64,000 nt of DNA from Thermomonospora echinospora (GTDB lineage Bacteria; Actinomycetota; Actinomycetes; Streptosporangiales; Streptosporangiaceae). Made by a program: the position numbers and the translations under genes. The stretch covers positions 434,001 through 498,000 of the forward strand of contig NZ_FNVO01000003.1 of the NCBI RefSeq assembly GCF_900108175.1. Direction: 5' to 3'. This document shows positions 1 to 8,932 of this stretch, one piece after another (the stretch's first letter is position 1; each line of letters begins with the position of its first letter). Below the pieces are notes generated by a model, which saw nothing but the letters and a program-made list of their open reading frames with translations, had not been told where the DNA came from and searched no databases.

Positions 1-1592
1 TGATCCTCACCCACACCATCAAGGGCTGGACGCTGGGACCCGACTTCGAGGCCCGCAACGCCACCCACCAGATGAAGAAGCTCACCAAGGCCGAGCTGAA
101 GGAGTTCCGGGACCGGCTGTACCTGGACATCCCCGACTCGGCGCTGGAGGGCGAGCTGCCGCCGTACTACCACCCCGGAGAGGACTCCGAGGAGATCGAG
201 TACATGCGCGAGCGGCGCGCCGCCCTCGGCGGCTACCTGCCCAAGCGGGTGGTGCGCGCCAAGCCGCTCAAGCTGCCCGGCGAGGCGGTCTACGGCGAGC
301 TGAAGAAGGGCTCCGGCAAGCAGAACGTGGCCACCACCATGGCCTTCGTCCGGCTGCTCAAGGACCTGATCAAGGACGACGACATCGGCGCCCGGTTCGT
401 GCCGATCGCCCCGGACGAGTTCCGCACCTTCGGCATGGACTCGCTGTTCCCCACCGCCAAGATCTACTCGCCGCACGGGCAGACCTACGACGCGGTGGAC
501 CGCAGGCTGCTGCTGTCCTACAAGGAGTCCGCCGAGGGCCAGCTGCTGCACGAGGGCATCAGCGAGGCCGGCGCGATGGGCTCGACGATCGCGGCGGGCA
601 CCTCGTACGCCACGCACGGCGTGCACATGATCCCGGTCTACATCTTCTACTCGATGTTCGGGTTCCAGCGCACCGGCGACTCCATCTGGGCGATGGCCGA
701 CCAGATGGGCCGCGGGTTCCTGCTGGGCGCCACGGCCGGCCGCACCACGCTGACCGGTGAGGGCCTGCAGCACGCCGACGGGCACTCCCCGCTGCTGGCC
801 TCCGCCAACCCGGCCTGCGTCTCCTACGACCCGGCCTGGGCGTACGAGCTGGCGGTGATCGTCCAGGACGCGCTGCGCCGGATGTACGGCAGCTCGCCCG
901 AGCACCCCGACGGCGAGAACATCTTCTACTACCTCACCGTCTACAACGAGCCGTACCAGCAGCCGCCCGCCCCGCAGGACCTCGACACCGAGGGCCTGCT
1001 CAAGGGTCTGTACAGGTACGCCGAGGCGCCCGTCCTCGAAGGCAGGAACGGCGAGCAGCCGCGCGCCCAGATCCTGGCCTCCGGGGTCGCCATGCGGTGG
1101 GCCCTGCACGCCCAGAAGCTGCTGGCCGAGGACTGGGGGGTGCAGGCCGACGTCTGGTCGGCCACCTCGTGGAACGAGCTGCGCCGCGAGGCCATGGCCT
1201 GTGACGAGTGGAACATGCTGCACCCCGACGCCGAGCAGCGCGTCCCCTACGTCACCCGCCGCCTGGAGAGCGCCCCCGGCCCGGTGGTCGGGGTGTCGGA
1301 CTACATGCGCGCCGTGCCGGACCAGATCGCCGACTGGGTGCCGCAGGACTTCTCCTCGCTGGGCACCGACGGGTTCGGCTTCTCCGACACCCGCGCGGCG
1401 GCCCGCCGGCACTTCCACGTGGACGCGGCCTCGATCACGCTGGCCGTGCTCACCCGGCTGGTGCGGCACGGCGACGTCAAGCCGGACGTGCTGCGCCAGG
1501 CTATCGAGAAGTACAAGCTGGACCGCCCGATCGACGAGGTGTTCGCGGGCTCCGGCCAGACCGCCGAGTCCAGCACCGGCGGCGAGGCCTGA
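1..1592 (+). CDS. aceE: Pyruvate dehydrogenase E1 component, homodimeric type (3' part)
   Basis: This is the E1 subunit of the pyruvate dehydrogenase complex, which decarboxylates pyruvate with thiamine diphosphate and passes the acetyl group to E2 in the cytoplasm. The frame is open from base 3, before the first ATG at 72, and reads [12 protein letters not shown] then NATHQMKK, the classic AceE middle region, so the 5' end lies outside the window. About 530 C-terminal residues of a roughly 900-residue protein are present, including the pyrimidine-binding and C-terminal transketolase-like parts (for example [11 protein letters not shown] and YNEPYQQPP). It ends at TGA 1590-1592 and is followed by a strong hairpin. 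Family assignment is very secure; only the N-terminal TPP-binding part is missing. Confidence 0.96.
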   Translation, partial: ILTHTIKGWTLGPDFEARNATHQMKKLTKAELKEFRDRLYLDIPDSALEGELPPYYHPGEDSEEIEYMRERRAALGGYLPKRVVRAKPLKLPGEAVYGELKKGSGKQNVATTMAFVRLLKDLIKDDDIGARFVPIAPDEFRTFGMDSLFPTAKIYSPHGQTYDAVDRRLLLSYKESAEGQLLHEGISEAGAMGSTIAAGTSYATHGVHMIPVYIFYSMFGFQRTGDSIWAMADQMGRGFLLGATAGRTTLTGEGLQHADGHSPLLASANPACVSYDPAWAYELAVIVQDALRRMYGSSPEHPDGENIFYYLTVYNEPYQQPPAPQDLDTEGLLKGLYRYAEAPVLEGRNGEQPRAQILASGVAMRWALHAQKLLAEDWGVQADVWSATSWNELRREAMACDEWNMLHPDAEQRVPYVTRRLESAPGPVVGVSDYMRAVPDQIADWVPQDFSSLGTDGFGFSDTRAAARRHFHVDAASITLAVLTRLVRHGDVKPDVLRQAIEKYKLDRPIDEVFAGSGQTAESSTGGEA

Positions 1593-1614
1593 CCTGCTCC
1601 ACGGCAGGACGTGA

Positions 1615-1653
1615 GCGGCCGCCCCCGGGACCGTCGGTCCCGGGGGCGGCCGC
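1615..1653 (+). terminator. Strong hairpin after aceE
   Basis: An 18-bp perfect stem (1615-1632 with 1636-1653) closes a 3-nt loop, 22 nt after the aceE stop. There is no clear T tract, as is usual for actinobacterial terminators. Role inferred from position and stem strength. Confidence 0.75.
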
Positions 1654-1811
1654 TGCATACCGCCCGACGGCCCCTCGGGCCCCTGGAGCCGTCCGGACGG
1701 CGGCGGGGTTCCGCTTCGGGAGATGCCGACAGGACCCGGGAGACCGCTGCACATCGTGCGACGGCCCTCCGGGCTCCTGGAGCCGTCCGGACGGCGGGGT
1801 TCGGCTTCGGA
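1650..1811. repeat. Degenerate tandem repeat of about 95 bp
   Basis: Two copies start near 1650 and 1745. Each opens with CCGCTGCA, continues with CGACGGCCC, CTGGAGCCGTCCGGACGG and a GGGGTT-CGCTTCGG block, and ends before 1721 and 1811. A weaker third start (GAAGACCGG) follows near 1830. The CCGTCCGGACGG core is itself palindromic. No coding gene is supported between 1593 and 1895; the frames here read only Pro/Arg/Gly-rich shadow peptides. Confidence 0.6.
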
Positions 1812-1895
1812 GGGGCCGGCCGAGCCCGGAAGACCGGCCCCCGGCCGACGGGGCGCCCGGCCCGGGAGGCCGGCCGGCTCGGCGGATCCGGGGAC

Positions 1896-2276
1896 TCAGG
1901 GGGCCGGGGGCGGGCTGAAGACGCCGAACAAGTTGCCGGCCGGGTCGCGGAGGTCGGCGAAGACCAGGCCGCTGGGGCGGGTCGTCGGCGGGACCACGAC
2001 CTGGCCGCCGGCCAGTTCGGTCTCCGCGCAGATCGCCGCCACGTCCTCGACCACCACACAGAAGATCGCGTGTCCGGGCTCCCGCCCCCCAGTGTCGAAG
2101 ACGCCGCCGCTGGGCAGCTCCGCTCCGGGGTAGCTGACCAGGTCGTACCGGCCGTCACCACCGGGGTCGGCGGCGAAGCTCCACCCGAACAGCCGCCCGT
2201 AGAACCGCCTGGCCGCGTCGGGGTCGTCCGTCCCGACCTGGAACCAGGCCATCGTGTTGTACGCGGGTGCCGTCAT
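1896..2276 (-). CDS. VOC family (glyoxalase-like) protein
   Basis: A 126-residue single-domain vicinal-oxygen-chelate protein. It opens MTAPAYNTMAWFQVGTDDP and carries ARRFYGRLFGW and LRDPAGNLFGVFSP, which are characteristic of glyoxalase/bleomycin-resistance folds. The ATG at 2274-2276 was chosen because GGAGGAAG lies just upstream; the longer upstream open frame is low-complexity and not supported. Members bind a metal and act on small molecules or confer resistance, but the substrate cannot be read here. It is convergent with aceE and is likely a lone gene. Confidence 0.85.
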   Translation of the reverse strand: MTAPAYNTMAWFQVGTDDPDAARRFYGRLFGWSFAADPGGDGRYDLVSYPGAELPSGGVFDTGGREPGHAIFCVVVEDVAAICAETELAGGQVVVPPTTRPSGLVFADLRDPAGNLFGVFSPPPAP

Positions 2277-2541
2277 CGTCTTCCTCCGTCTGCGGACGTG
2301 CCTGGGATCGCCTGACGCACCCACTGTCGGCCGACCGGACGACAGCCCCCTGTCGGTGTTTTCCGGACGTACCGCACCGGATCGCGACGAACCCGGCCGG
2401 ACCTGCGGCGGGGCGGGCGGGAATTTACCCGGCGCAGCCGAATGAGGCCGTCTCAACACCGGAGCAGCGGGCAGGGACCGGTGGAGAGCACCACGTCCCG
2501 GCTCACCGACGACGGGCGGAGGCGAACAGGAGATGGTGGAG

Positions 2542-2943
2542 ATGGCCACCGCGCAGCAGACCCGGGCTCCACGCGGGCGCACGGCCAAGACACAGGCCAA
2601 GACGCAGGCCAAGACGCCGGCCAGAGCGCAGGCCAAGACGCCGGCGGCTGCCGAGAAGGAGCGGCACGGCGCGAGCGTGCCGATCCCGGTCGTCACCCCT
2701 CGGCTCAAGGTCCTGCACGTACCCGTGCCGGGAGGCGGCGAGGGCGCCGGGCGGCTGCCGCCGCCGGAGCGGCTGGCGTTCTACGGAGGCCTGGGCGCGA
2801 TGGCCGCCTTCAACGTGATCTCCTGGCCGGTGGCCGCGGCGATCGGAGTGGGCACGGCGATCGCCGGACGGGCCAGGCGGGCGGGCCGGGCCGGCGACCA
2901 GCCGGAGGCCGGGGCCGCCAAGGCGCGGACCGGCCGGTCCTGA
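2542..2943 (+). CDS. Ala/Lys-rich protein with one membrane segment
   Basis: A hypothetical protein of 133 residues. The N-terminus holds short KTQAKTQAKTPA-type repeats (a basic, alanine-rich tail), followed by a predicted membrane segment of about 25 residues (GGLGAMAAFNVISWPVAAAIGV) and a basic C-terminus. The ATG at 2542 lies 9 nt after AGGAG; the ATG at 2533 touches that motif and is less likely. It lies 163 bp upstream of the large P-type ATPase on the same strand, so a membrane role linked to the transporter is possible, but no family is recognised. Confidence 0.65.
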   Translation: MATAQQTRAPRGRTAKTQAKTQAKTPARAQAKTPAAAEKERHGASVPIPVVTPRLKVLHVPVPGGGEGAGRLPPPERLAFYGGLGAMAAFNVISWPVAAAIGVGTAIAGRARRAGRAGDQPEAGAAKARTGRS

Positions 2944-3106
2944 GCCACCTGGCGCGGGCGTCCGCGGGCCGGCCCGGCCGGCATCGGTTTCGCAGGCCGG
3001 CCCCGGGGAAGGCGCCGACCACACGTTGTGCCGTCGGTGGAACCTCCCCCGCCAAGCGGGCTCTCGGCACGTCGGGAGAGCGCCCGGCCCAGGGAGTGTG
3101 GACCAC

Positions 3107-6100
3107 ATGCTGCGACAGGCGTTCGGCGTCACGGCGCGCCTTCCCCTGAGGGCGGCGCGGCTGCCCGGCGCGGCGATGCGCGCGGCGGCCACCGCACTGC
3201 GCTCGCGCCCGGTGACCCGGACCGCTCCCGGCCGCAGCCACATACCGGTACGGGGCGTGCGGGAGCCCGGTACGGAGGCTTTCGCGCAGGCGTTGCGGGA
3301 CGCGCTGACCGGCCTGCCAGGGGTCGCCCGCGCCGAGGTGAACGGCGTGCTGGGCCACGTCATGGTGGTCCACGACGACCGGGTCCGCCCATCGGCCCTG
3401 ATCTCGGCGGTCGAGGACGTCGAGCGGCGGTTCGGCCTCGACCGCGCCCCTCTCGCCCGGACCGCACATCCGGCCGACGGGCAGCTGATCCTGCGCGAGG
3501 CAGCGCTCGCCGGCGTGGATCTGGCCGGGTGCGGCCTGGCGGTGGCGGGCAGGCTGCTGCGGGCCGTGCCGCTGCCTCCCGGCATCCCGGCGGCGCTGGC
3601 ACTGGCCGAGGTGACCCCACCGCTGCGCGGTCCTCTGGAGCGGCGGATCGGCCGGCCCGGGACCGAGGTCCTCTTCGGCGTCGGAGTGGCGGTGACGAAC
3701 GCGTTCGCGCAGCAGCCGTCCGGGCCGCTGCTGGACTTCGCGCACCGGCTGCTGCTCCTCGCCGAACTGGGCGCGCGGCGTACGGCGTGGCGGCGGCGCG
3801 AGCCCGGGCTGCTCACCCCCGGCGCCTTCGAGGCGGGGCCGCCGTCCCCCGTCTCCCGACCGGTTCCACTTCCGGCGGGGGCCGTGGAGCGGATGGGCTG
3901 GAGCGTCGCGGCGGCGCTGGGCGCCACCGCCGGCACGTACGCGCTGACCCGGAACGGAATGCGCGCCCAGGGGGTCCTGGCCGCCGGGGTGCCGAGGGCC
4001 GCGTGGTTGGGTCGCGAGGCGTTCGCCGCCAGGCTCGGCCGGCTGCTCGCCGGGCGCGGCGTGCTGGTGATGGACCCGGACGTGCTGCGCCAACTGGACC
4101 GGGTCGACCGTGTCGTCGTCGACGCCTCGGCCGTGCGGACCGGACGCCTGGTCATCGACGAGGTCGTCCCACTCGTGGAGACGCCGGCCCCCGAGGAGCT
4201 CTACGACCGGGCCCGCACCATGGCCGATCTCGACGAACCCCTGGCCCGCCGGCGGGACGGCGAGTGGACGCTGTCTCCGTTGCAGCGGGGTGCGGGCGGG
4301 GCGGCCGGCGGCGCCGCCACGGCCCTGGACGTCCGGCGGGCGCACGTCCGGGCCCGGATGCTGCGCCGGCGCGGCGCCAGAGTGCTCGTTCTAGAACGCG
4401 GGGCCGAGCCCGTTGCCCTGGTATCGGTCGTCCCCGAGCTGGACCCGTTGGCCGAGGCCCTGATGGAGGCCGCCCGCCGAGCGGCGCCGGTGCTGCTCGC
4501 CGGGGTCGGCAGCGGACTCGACCGGCGGCTCTCGGTGGACGGCCTGGTGGCCGGGGGCAACCGGCTGCGGGAGTCGGTGCGCTCGCTGCAGCGGGACGGC
4601 CACGCCGTCGCCCTGGTCTCCGCGCGTGGTGGAGCGGCCCTGGCCGCCGCCGACGTGGGGATCGGGCTGCTGGGCGGGCTGGATCACCCGGCGTGGAGCG
4701 CGCACCTGCTGTGCGGGCCCGGCCTGGAGGGCGCGTGCCTGGTCCTCGACGCCGTGCCGAGGGCTCACGACGCCAGCCGCCGCAGCGCGCGGCTCGCAGG
4801 GCTCGGCTCGGCGACAGGGACCCTGCTCGCCACGGCTGTGCCCCCCGTACTGGCCGCCCGGCGCGCGCAGCTCGCGGTCAACGCCGCCACGGTGGTGGCG
4901 ATGGCCGGCGGCATCTGGTCCAGTACGGAGCTCGCCCACCGGCCCGGCCCGGTGCCGTTGGACCGTACGCCCTGGCACGCCTGGTCGCCGCAGGCCGTCC
5001 TAGAGCGCCTGGGCTCCTCGCCTGCAGGGCTCCCGGAGCAGGAGGCGCGGCGGCGCCAGGGCCGGCCCGGGACCGGGCCTGTGCCCCCGCGCGGCCTGCT
5101 CCGGCTGACCGTGGAGGAGCTCGACAACCCGTTGACGCCCGTCCTGGCCGCCGGGGCGGGGATCTCGGCGGCCGTCGGCTCGGTGGTGGACGCCGCCCTG
5201 ATCGGCACCGTGCTGGGCGTCAACGCCCTGATGTCCGGCGCGCAGCGGCTGGGCGCCGACCGGGCGCTGCGGCAGCTGATCGACCTGAGCGCGGTGCGGG
5301 TGAGGCTGCGGCGGCCGGATGCGCCAGGTGCCCCCCGGACCGGCGCCGAGGTGCCCGCCGTCGCCGACGAGCTGGTGCCTGGGGACGTCGTCCGGCTCAC
5401 CGCCGGCGACGCCGTGCCGGCCGACTGCCGGCTGCTGCGCGCCGACAACCTGGAGATCGACGAATCCAGCCTCACCGGCGAATCGCAGCTGGTCGCCAAG
5501 GCCGTCCGGCCCAGCCTCTCGCACACCGTGGCCGACCGGCACTCGATGCTCTACCAGGGCTCGGTCGTGGCCGCCGGGGAGGCGGTGGCGGTGGTGGTGG
5601 CCACCGGGGCCGACACCGAGATCGGGCGCACCGCCCGCCTGGCCGGCGAGCACCGCCCCGAGAGCGGGGTGGCCAGGCGGCTGCACCGGCTGACCGAGGT
5701 GACGCTGCCCGCCTCACTGGCGGCCGGGGCCACGCTGATGGGCTCGGACCTGCTGCGCGGCCGTCCGCTGGCCGACGCGCTCGGCTCGGCGGTCAGCCTC
5801 GCCGTGGCCGCGGTGCCCGAAGGGCTGCCGTTCGTGGCCACGGCGGCGGAGCTGGCCACCGCCCGGCGGCTGTCGCGCCGCGGCGCCCTGGTGCGCAACC
5901 CGGCGACGATCGAGGCGCTCGGCCGGATCGACGTGCTGTGCTTCGACAAGACCGGGACCCTGACCGAAGGCCGGCTGCGGTTGCGCCAGGTTTCCGACGG
6001 GATCGCCGCGGCGCCGACGCAGGACCTGCCGGAGCGGCTGCGCGACGTCGTCGCCGTGGCGCTGCGGGCCGGTCCGGACTACACGGGGCGGCGGCTGCCG

Positions 6101-7591
6101 CACCCGACCGACCGGGCCGTCCTGCACGCCGTCGACCGGCTGGGGCTGACCGCCGACCGCGGGCTGGGCGGCTGGCGGCGGGTCGGCGAACTGCCCTTCG
6201 AGCCGGGCCGGGGTTACCACGCCGTGCTCGGCGACTCGACCGCGGGCCGGCGGCTGAGCGTGAAGGGCGCGCCGGAGATCGTCCTGGAGCGGTGCCGGGA
6301 CTGGTGCCATGACGGCCGGACGCAGCCGTTCGACGCGGCCGCCCGCGAGCGGGTCGAACGGGAGGTCGACCGGCTGGCCCGGCTCGGCTACCGGGTGCTG
6401 GCAGTCGCCGAGCGGCCCGCCTCCGACCGCCAGGACCTCACCGACGCGCGCGTCGACCGGTTGTGCCTACACGGGCTGCTGTGCATCGCGGACCCGGTCC
6501 GGCCGGCCGCCGCCCGGGCGGTGGCCCGGCTGCGCACGGCGGGCGTGGACGTCGTGATGATCACTGGGGACCATCCCAGCACCGCCGAGGCCATCGCCGC
6601 CGAGCTGGGCGTCCTGGACGGCAGGGTGCTGACGGGCGCCGACCTGGACGCGCTCGACGACGACCGGCTGACCGCCGTCGTCGCCGGGGTGTCGGTGTTC
6701 GCCCGGGTCAGCCCCGCGCAGAAGGCCCGGGTGGTGCGCGCGCTGCACGCGGCCGGCCGGGTGGTCGCGGTCACCGGGGACGGGGCCAACGACGCCCCGG
6801 CGATCCGGCTGGCCGACGTGGGGATCGCGCTGGGCGAACGCGCCACCCCGGCGGCGCGGGAGACCGCCGACGTGGTGATCACCGACGACCGGATCGAGAC
6901 CATCACCGACGCGATCGTCGACTGCCGGGCGATGTGGCGGTCGGCCCGGGACGCGCTGGCCGTGCTGCTCGGCGGCAATCTGGGCGAGATCGGCTTCACC
7001 GTGGGCGTCGGCCTGGCCCGTGGGGCCGGCCCGTTGAACGTCCGCCAGTTGCTACTGGTCAACCTGCTCACCGACATGCTGCCGGCGATCGCGCTGGCGG
7101 TCCGCCCGCCGTCAGGGGTCAGCCGCGAGCAGTTGCTGGCCGAGGGACCGGAGCGTTCCCTGGGCACCGCGCTGACCCGCGACATCGCGGTGCGGGCCGG
7201 GACGACGGCCGGGGCCGCCTCCGTCGCCTGGCTGTTCGGCCGGGCCACCGGCACCGCCGCGCAGGCGTCCACCACGGGGCTGGTCGCCCTGGTGGGCACC
7301 CAGTTGCTGCAGACCGTCGCGGCCGGCGGCACCGACCCGCTGGTGCTGGGCTCCGGGCTGGCCTCGCTGGGCCTGCTCGGGGTCATCGTGCAGGTGCCCG
7401 GTCTCAGCCATCTCTTCGGCTGCCGCCCGCTGCCTCCGCACTGCTGGATGCTCGCCCTGGGGTCGGCGGGCGCGTTCGCGCTGCCGGCGATCCTGTTCAC
7501 CCGGCCGCTGGGGATCCCGCTCACCCGGCTGACGGGCCGGGGGGCGGACCGCCTCGGCACCTGGATGAAGTGCTACCCATTGTTCACCTAA
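3107..7591 (+). CDS. Very large cation-translocating P-type ATPase (CtpI/CtpH-like)
   Basis: A membrane ATPase of about 1494 residues from the ATG at 3107 (AGGGAG 10 nt upstream). Residues about 45-92 resemble an HMA fold but lack CxxC. Residues about 330-640 look like a degenerate second ATPase: DASAVRTG near residue 339 sits where DKTGTLT would be. The C-terminal half is intact: TGES at 790, AVPEGLP, the phosphorylated Asp947 in DKTGTLTEG, TGDHPSTAEAI, and GDGANDAP with the hinge Asp near 1225, followed by several membrane segments. Length and layout match the mycobacterial CtpI/CtpH class rather than ordinary 700-900-residue pumps. The transported ion is not known. Membrane spans and pump activity are inferred from family. 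Confidence 0.9.
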   Translation: MLRQAFGVTARLPLRAARLPGAAMRAAATALRSRPVTRTAPGRSHIPVRGVREPGTEAFAQALRDALTGLPGVARAEVNGVLGHVMVVHDDRVRPSALISAVEDVERRFGLDRAPLARTAHPADGQLILREAALAGVDLAGCGLAVAGRLLRAVPLPPGIPAALALAEVTPPLRGPLERRIGRPGTEVLFGVGVAVTNAFAQQPSGPLLDFAHRLLLLAELGARRTAWRRREPGLLTPGAFEAGPPSPVSRPVPLPAGAVERMGWSVAAALGATAGTYALTRNGMRAQGVLAAGVPRAAWLGREAFAARLGRLLAGRGVLVMDPDVLRQLDRVDRVVVDASAVRTGRLVIDEVVPLVETPAPEELYDRARTMADLDEPLARRRDGEWTLSPLQRGAGGAAGGAATALDVRRAHVRARMLRRRGARVLVLERGAEPVALVSVVPELDPLAEALMEAARRAAPVLLAGVGSGLDRRLSVDGLVAGGNRLRESVRSLQRDGHAVALVSARGGAALAAADVGIGLLGGLDHPAWSAHLLCGPGLEGACLVLDAVPRAHDASRRSARLAGLGSATGTLLATAVPPVLAARRAQLAVNAATVVAMAGGIWSSTELAHRPGPVPLDRTPWHAWSPQAVLERLGSSPAGLPEQEARRRQGRPGTGPVPPRGLLRLTVEELDNPLTPVLAAGAGISAAVGSVVDAALIGTVLGVNALMSGAQRLGADRALRQLIDLSAVRVRLRRPDAPGAPRTGAEVPAVADELVPGDVVRLTAGDAVPADCRLLRADNLEIDESSLTGESQLVAKAVRPSLSHTVADRHSMLYQGSVVAAGEAVAVVVATGADTEIGRTARLAGEHRPESGVARRLHRLTEVTLPASLAAGATLMGSDLLRGRPLADALGSAVSLAVAAVPEGLPFVATAAELATARRLSRRGALVRNPATIEALGRIDVLCFDKTGTLTEGRLRLRQVSDGIAAAPTQDLPERLRDVVAVALRAGPDYTGRRLPHPTDRAVLHAVDRLGLTADRGLGGWRRVGELPFEPGRGYHAVLGDSTAGRRLSVKGAPEIVLERCRDWCHDGRTQPFDAAARERVEREVDRLARLGYRVLAVAERPASDRQDLTDARVDRLCLHGLLCIADPVRPAAARAVARLRTAGVDVVMITGDHPSTAEAIAAELGVLDGRVLTGADLDALDDDRLTAVVAGVSVFARVSPAQKARVVRALHAAGRVVAVTGDGANDAPAIRLADVGIALGERATPAARETADVVITDDRIETITDAIVDCRAMWRSARDALAVLLGGNLGEIGFTVGVGLARGAGPLNVRQLLLVNLLTDMLPAIALAVRPPSGVSREQLLAEGPERSLGTALTRDIAVRAGTTAGAASVAWLFGRATGTAAQASTTGLVALVGTQLLQTVAAGGTDPLVLGSGLASLGLLGVIVQVPGLSHLFGCRPLPPHCWMLALGSAGAFALPAILFTRPLGIPLTRLTGRGADRLGTWMKCYPLFT

Positions 7592-7678
7592 TGGACACTC
7601 AACACTCACCTCCCGGGAAGCCTGATCAGACATAAAGGACAGGAAGGTCTTTTTCGGGCTGCTAAGGAGGGAGGGCTC

Positions 7679-7810
7679 ATGCCCGACATCATCACCACCG
7701 TCCTGGCCAAGGCTCTTGTCATGGCCCTGGAGGCGCTGCTCACGCGCCTGTTCGTCCATCTGGTCCAGATGGCGCGCTACCGCATGGCCCTCGTGCCGAA
7801 CGCCGTCTGA
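7679..7810 (+). CDS. Small 43-residue amphipathic/hydrophobic peptide
   Basis: An ORF too short for usual cut-offs. The ATG at 7679 is preceded by an excellent AAGGAGG ribosome site. It encodes about 43 residues starting MPDIITTVLAKALVMALEAL, mostly one long hydrophobic or amphipathic helix with a basic end (RYRMALVPNAV). It lies 87 bp after the P-type ATPase on the same strand, so it could be a small membrane regulator of it; this is inference. No family recognised. Confidence 0.5.
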   Translation: MPDIITTVLAKALVMALEALLTRLFVHLVQMARYRMALVPNAV

Positions 7811-7870
7811 CCGGCCCCCCGAGCGGGCATCACCGGAGGCCGCAGCATCCACCGGGACTGCGGCCCCCGG

Positions 7871-7892
7871 CGCACCGCTACCTCGCGGTGCG
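7871..7892. terminator. Hairpin between convergent genes
   Basis: An 8-bp perfect stem CGCACCGC/GCGGTGCG with a 6-nt loop lies between the 43-residue ORF and the WYL regulator, which converge here. Probable shared terminator; no T tract. Confidence 0.4.
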
Positions 7893-7951
7893 GAACCCCG
7901 ATCCCGATCACGTCATGGCCGGGTGTCCACCGTCGCATTCGCTCCCGCCCG

Positions 7952-8650
7952 TCACAGGGCCGGGACGAGGGCAAGGTGGCCGGGGAGGTCGGAGACGGAG
8001 TCCTCGTAGCGGCGGGCGGGCGCGGGCAGGCCGGTCAGCACGGCATGCCGGATGCGGTCGAGGCGAAACACCCGGGTGTCCTCGCGCAGCCGGCACCAGC
8101 CGATCAGGTACCAGCCGAACGGGCCCCCCGTGACGACGATCGGCTCGACCTCGCGTTCGGTCGTGACGCCGTCGCGGTCCTCGTAGCGGATCCGCAGCAC
8201 CCGCCGGGCGAGGACGGCCTGCTCGATCGGGGGCGGGATCCGGGCGGGCTCGGCGTCCGCCCGGCGCATCAGCCGGACCCGGCCGGCCAGTTCGCGGGCC
8301 GCGGCGGCGTCCCGCTCCGGCATGGCGCCGACGATCTTGGCCAGCGCAGACCGGCTGGCCTCGGCGAACGGGGCGCCCTCGAAGCGGCCCAGCGCGACCG
8401 CCACCGCCACCGCCTCGGCCGGGGTGAAGTTGAGCGGCGGCAGCGTCATGGCCTTGTCGATCGTGTAGCCGCCGCGCCGCCCGACGTCGGCGTAGATCGG
8501 CACGCCGGCCTGCTGGAGGGCGGCGATGTCGCGTTCGATCGTCCGCACGCTGACCTCGTAGCGCCGCGCCAGTTCCCGGGCGGTGCGGCGGCGCGGCGCG
8601 CTGGCGCGCAACTCCTCGACGATGGCGTACAGCCGGTCCGTGCGGTTCAC
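7952..8650 (-). CDS. HTH and WYL-domain transcriptional regulator (YafY/DeoR-like)
   Basis: A 232-residue cytoplasmic regulator. Residues 1-60 form a winged HTH (TARELARRYEVSVRTIERDI) followed by GRRGGYTID, and the C-terminal half is a WYL domain (FGWYLIGWCRLREDTRVFRLDRI). WYL domains usually sense a ligand such as nucleic acid or a small molecule. The start is GTG at 8648-8650. It is transcribed away from the carboxypeptidase gene, so the shared 282-bp upstream region could hold its operator. The target is unknown. Confidence 0.9.
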   Translation of the reverse strand: MNRTDRLYAIVEELRASAPRRRTARELARRYEVSVRTIERDIAALQQAGVPIYADVGRRGGYTIDKAMTLPPLNFTPAEAVAVAVALGRFEGAPFAEASRSALAKIVGAMPERDAAAARELAGRVRLMRRADAEPARIPPPIEQAVLARRVLRIRYEDRDGVTTEREVEPIVVTGGPFGWYLIGWCRLREDTRVFRLDRIRHAVLTGLPAPARRYEDSVSDLPGHLALVPAL

Positions 8651-8832
8651 GGCGCGACCCTACGGCGCGCCACCGACATTTCCGCCACCGCACCCCCGGC
8701 CGCATCGTGATGACTCGGTGACGATCCGTGCTCACGCGCCGTCAGCCGTCCCGGAAACCGGATGCCGTTCCGTCACAGGACTGCTGTGGGGGCGCTGCAG
8801 ACGGCAACAATCGACAAAGCTCCCATTGAGCA

Positions 8833-8862
8833 TTGACCGCCACATTCCGGCTGGCATTAAGT
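8833..8862 (+). promoter_or_regulatory. Putative sigma-70-type promoter for the M14 carboxypeptidase
   Basis: TTGACC at 8833-8838 and TTAAGT at 8857-8862 are 18 bp apart, 70 bp before the ATG of the carboxypeptidase, in a locally AT-richer stretch. Based on consensus match only. Confidence 0.45.
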
Positions 8863-8932
8863 CTGATCAACATCCCCCGTCGCGGCCGTTCTCCTGACCG
8901 GCCGCGTCGCAACCCCTCTATCAGGAGGCGCA

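Noticed and set aside
3028-6312. 1094-residue frame overlapping the P-type ATPase
   Set aside because: Shifted frame of the ATPase, Arg/Pro/Gly-rich, without motifs.
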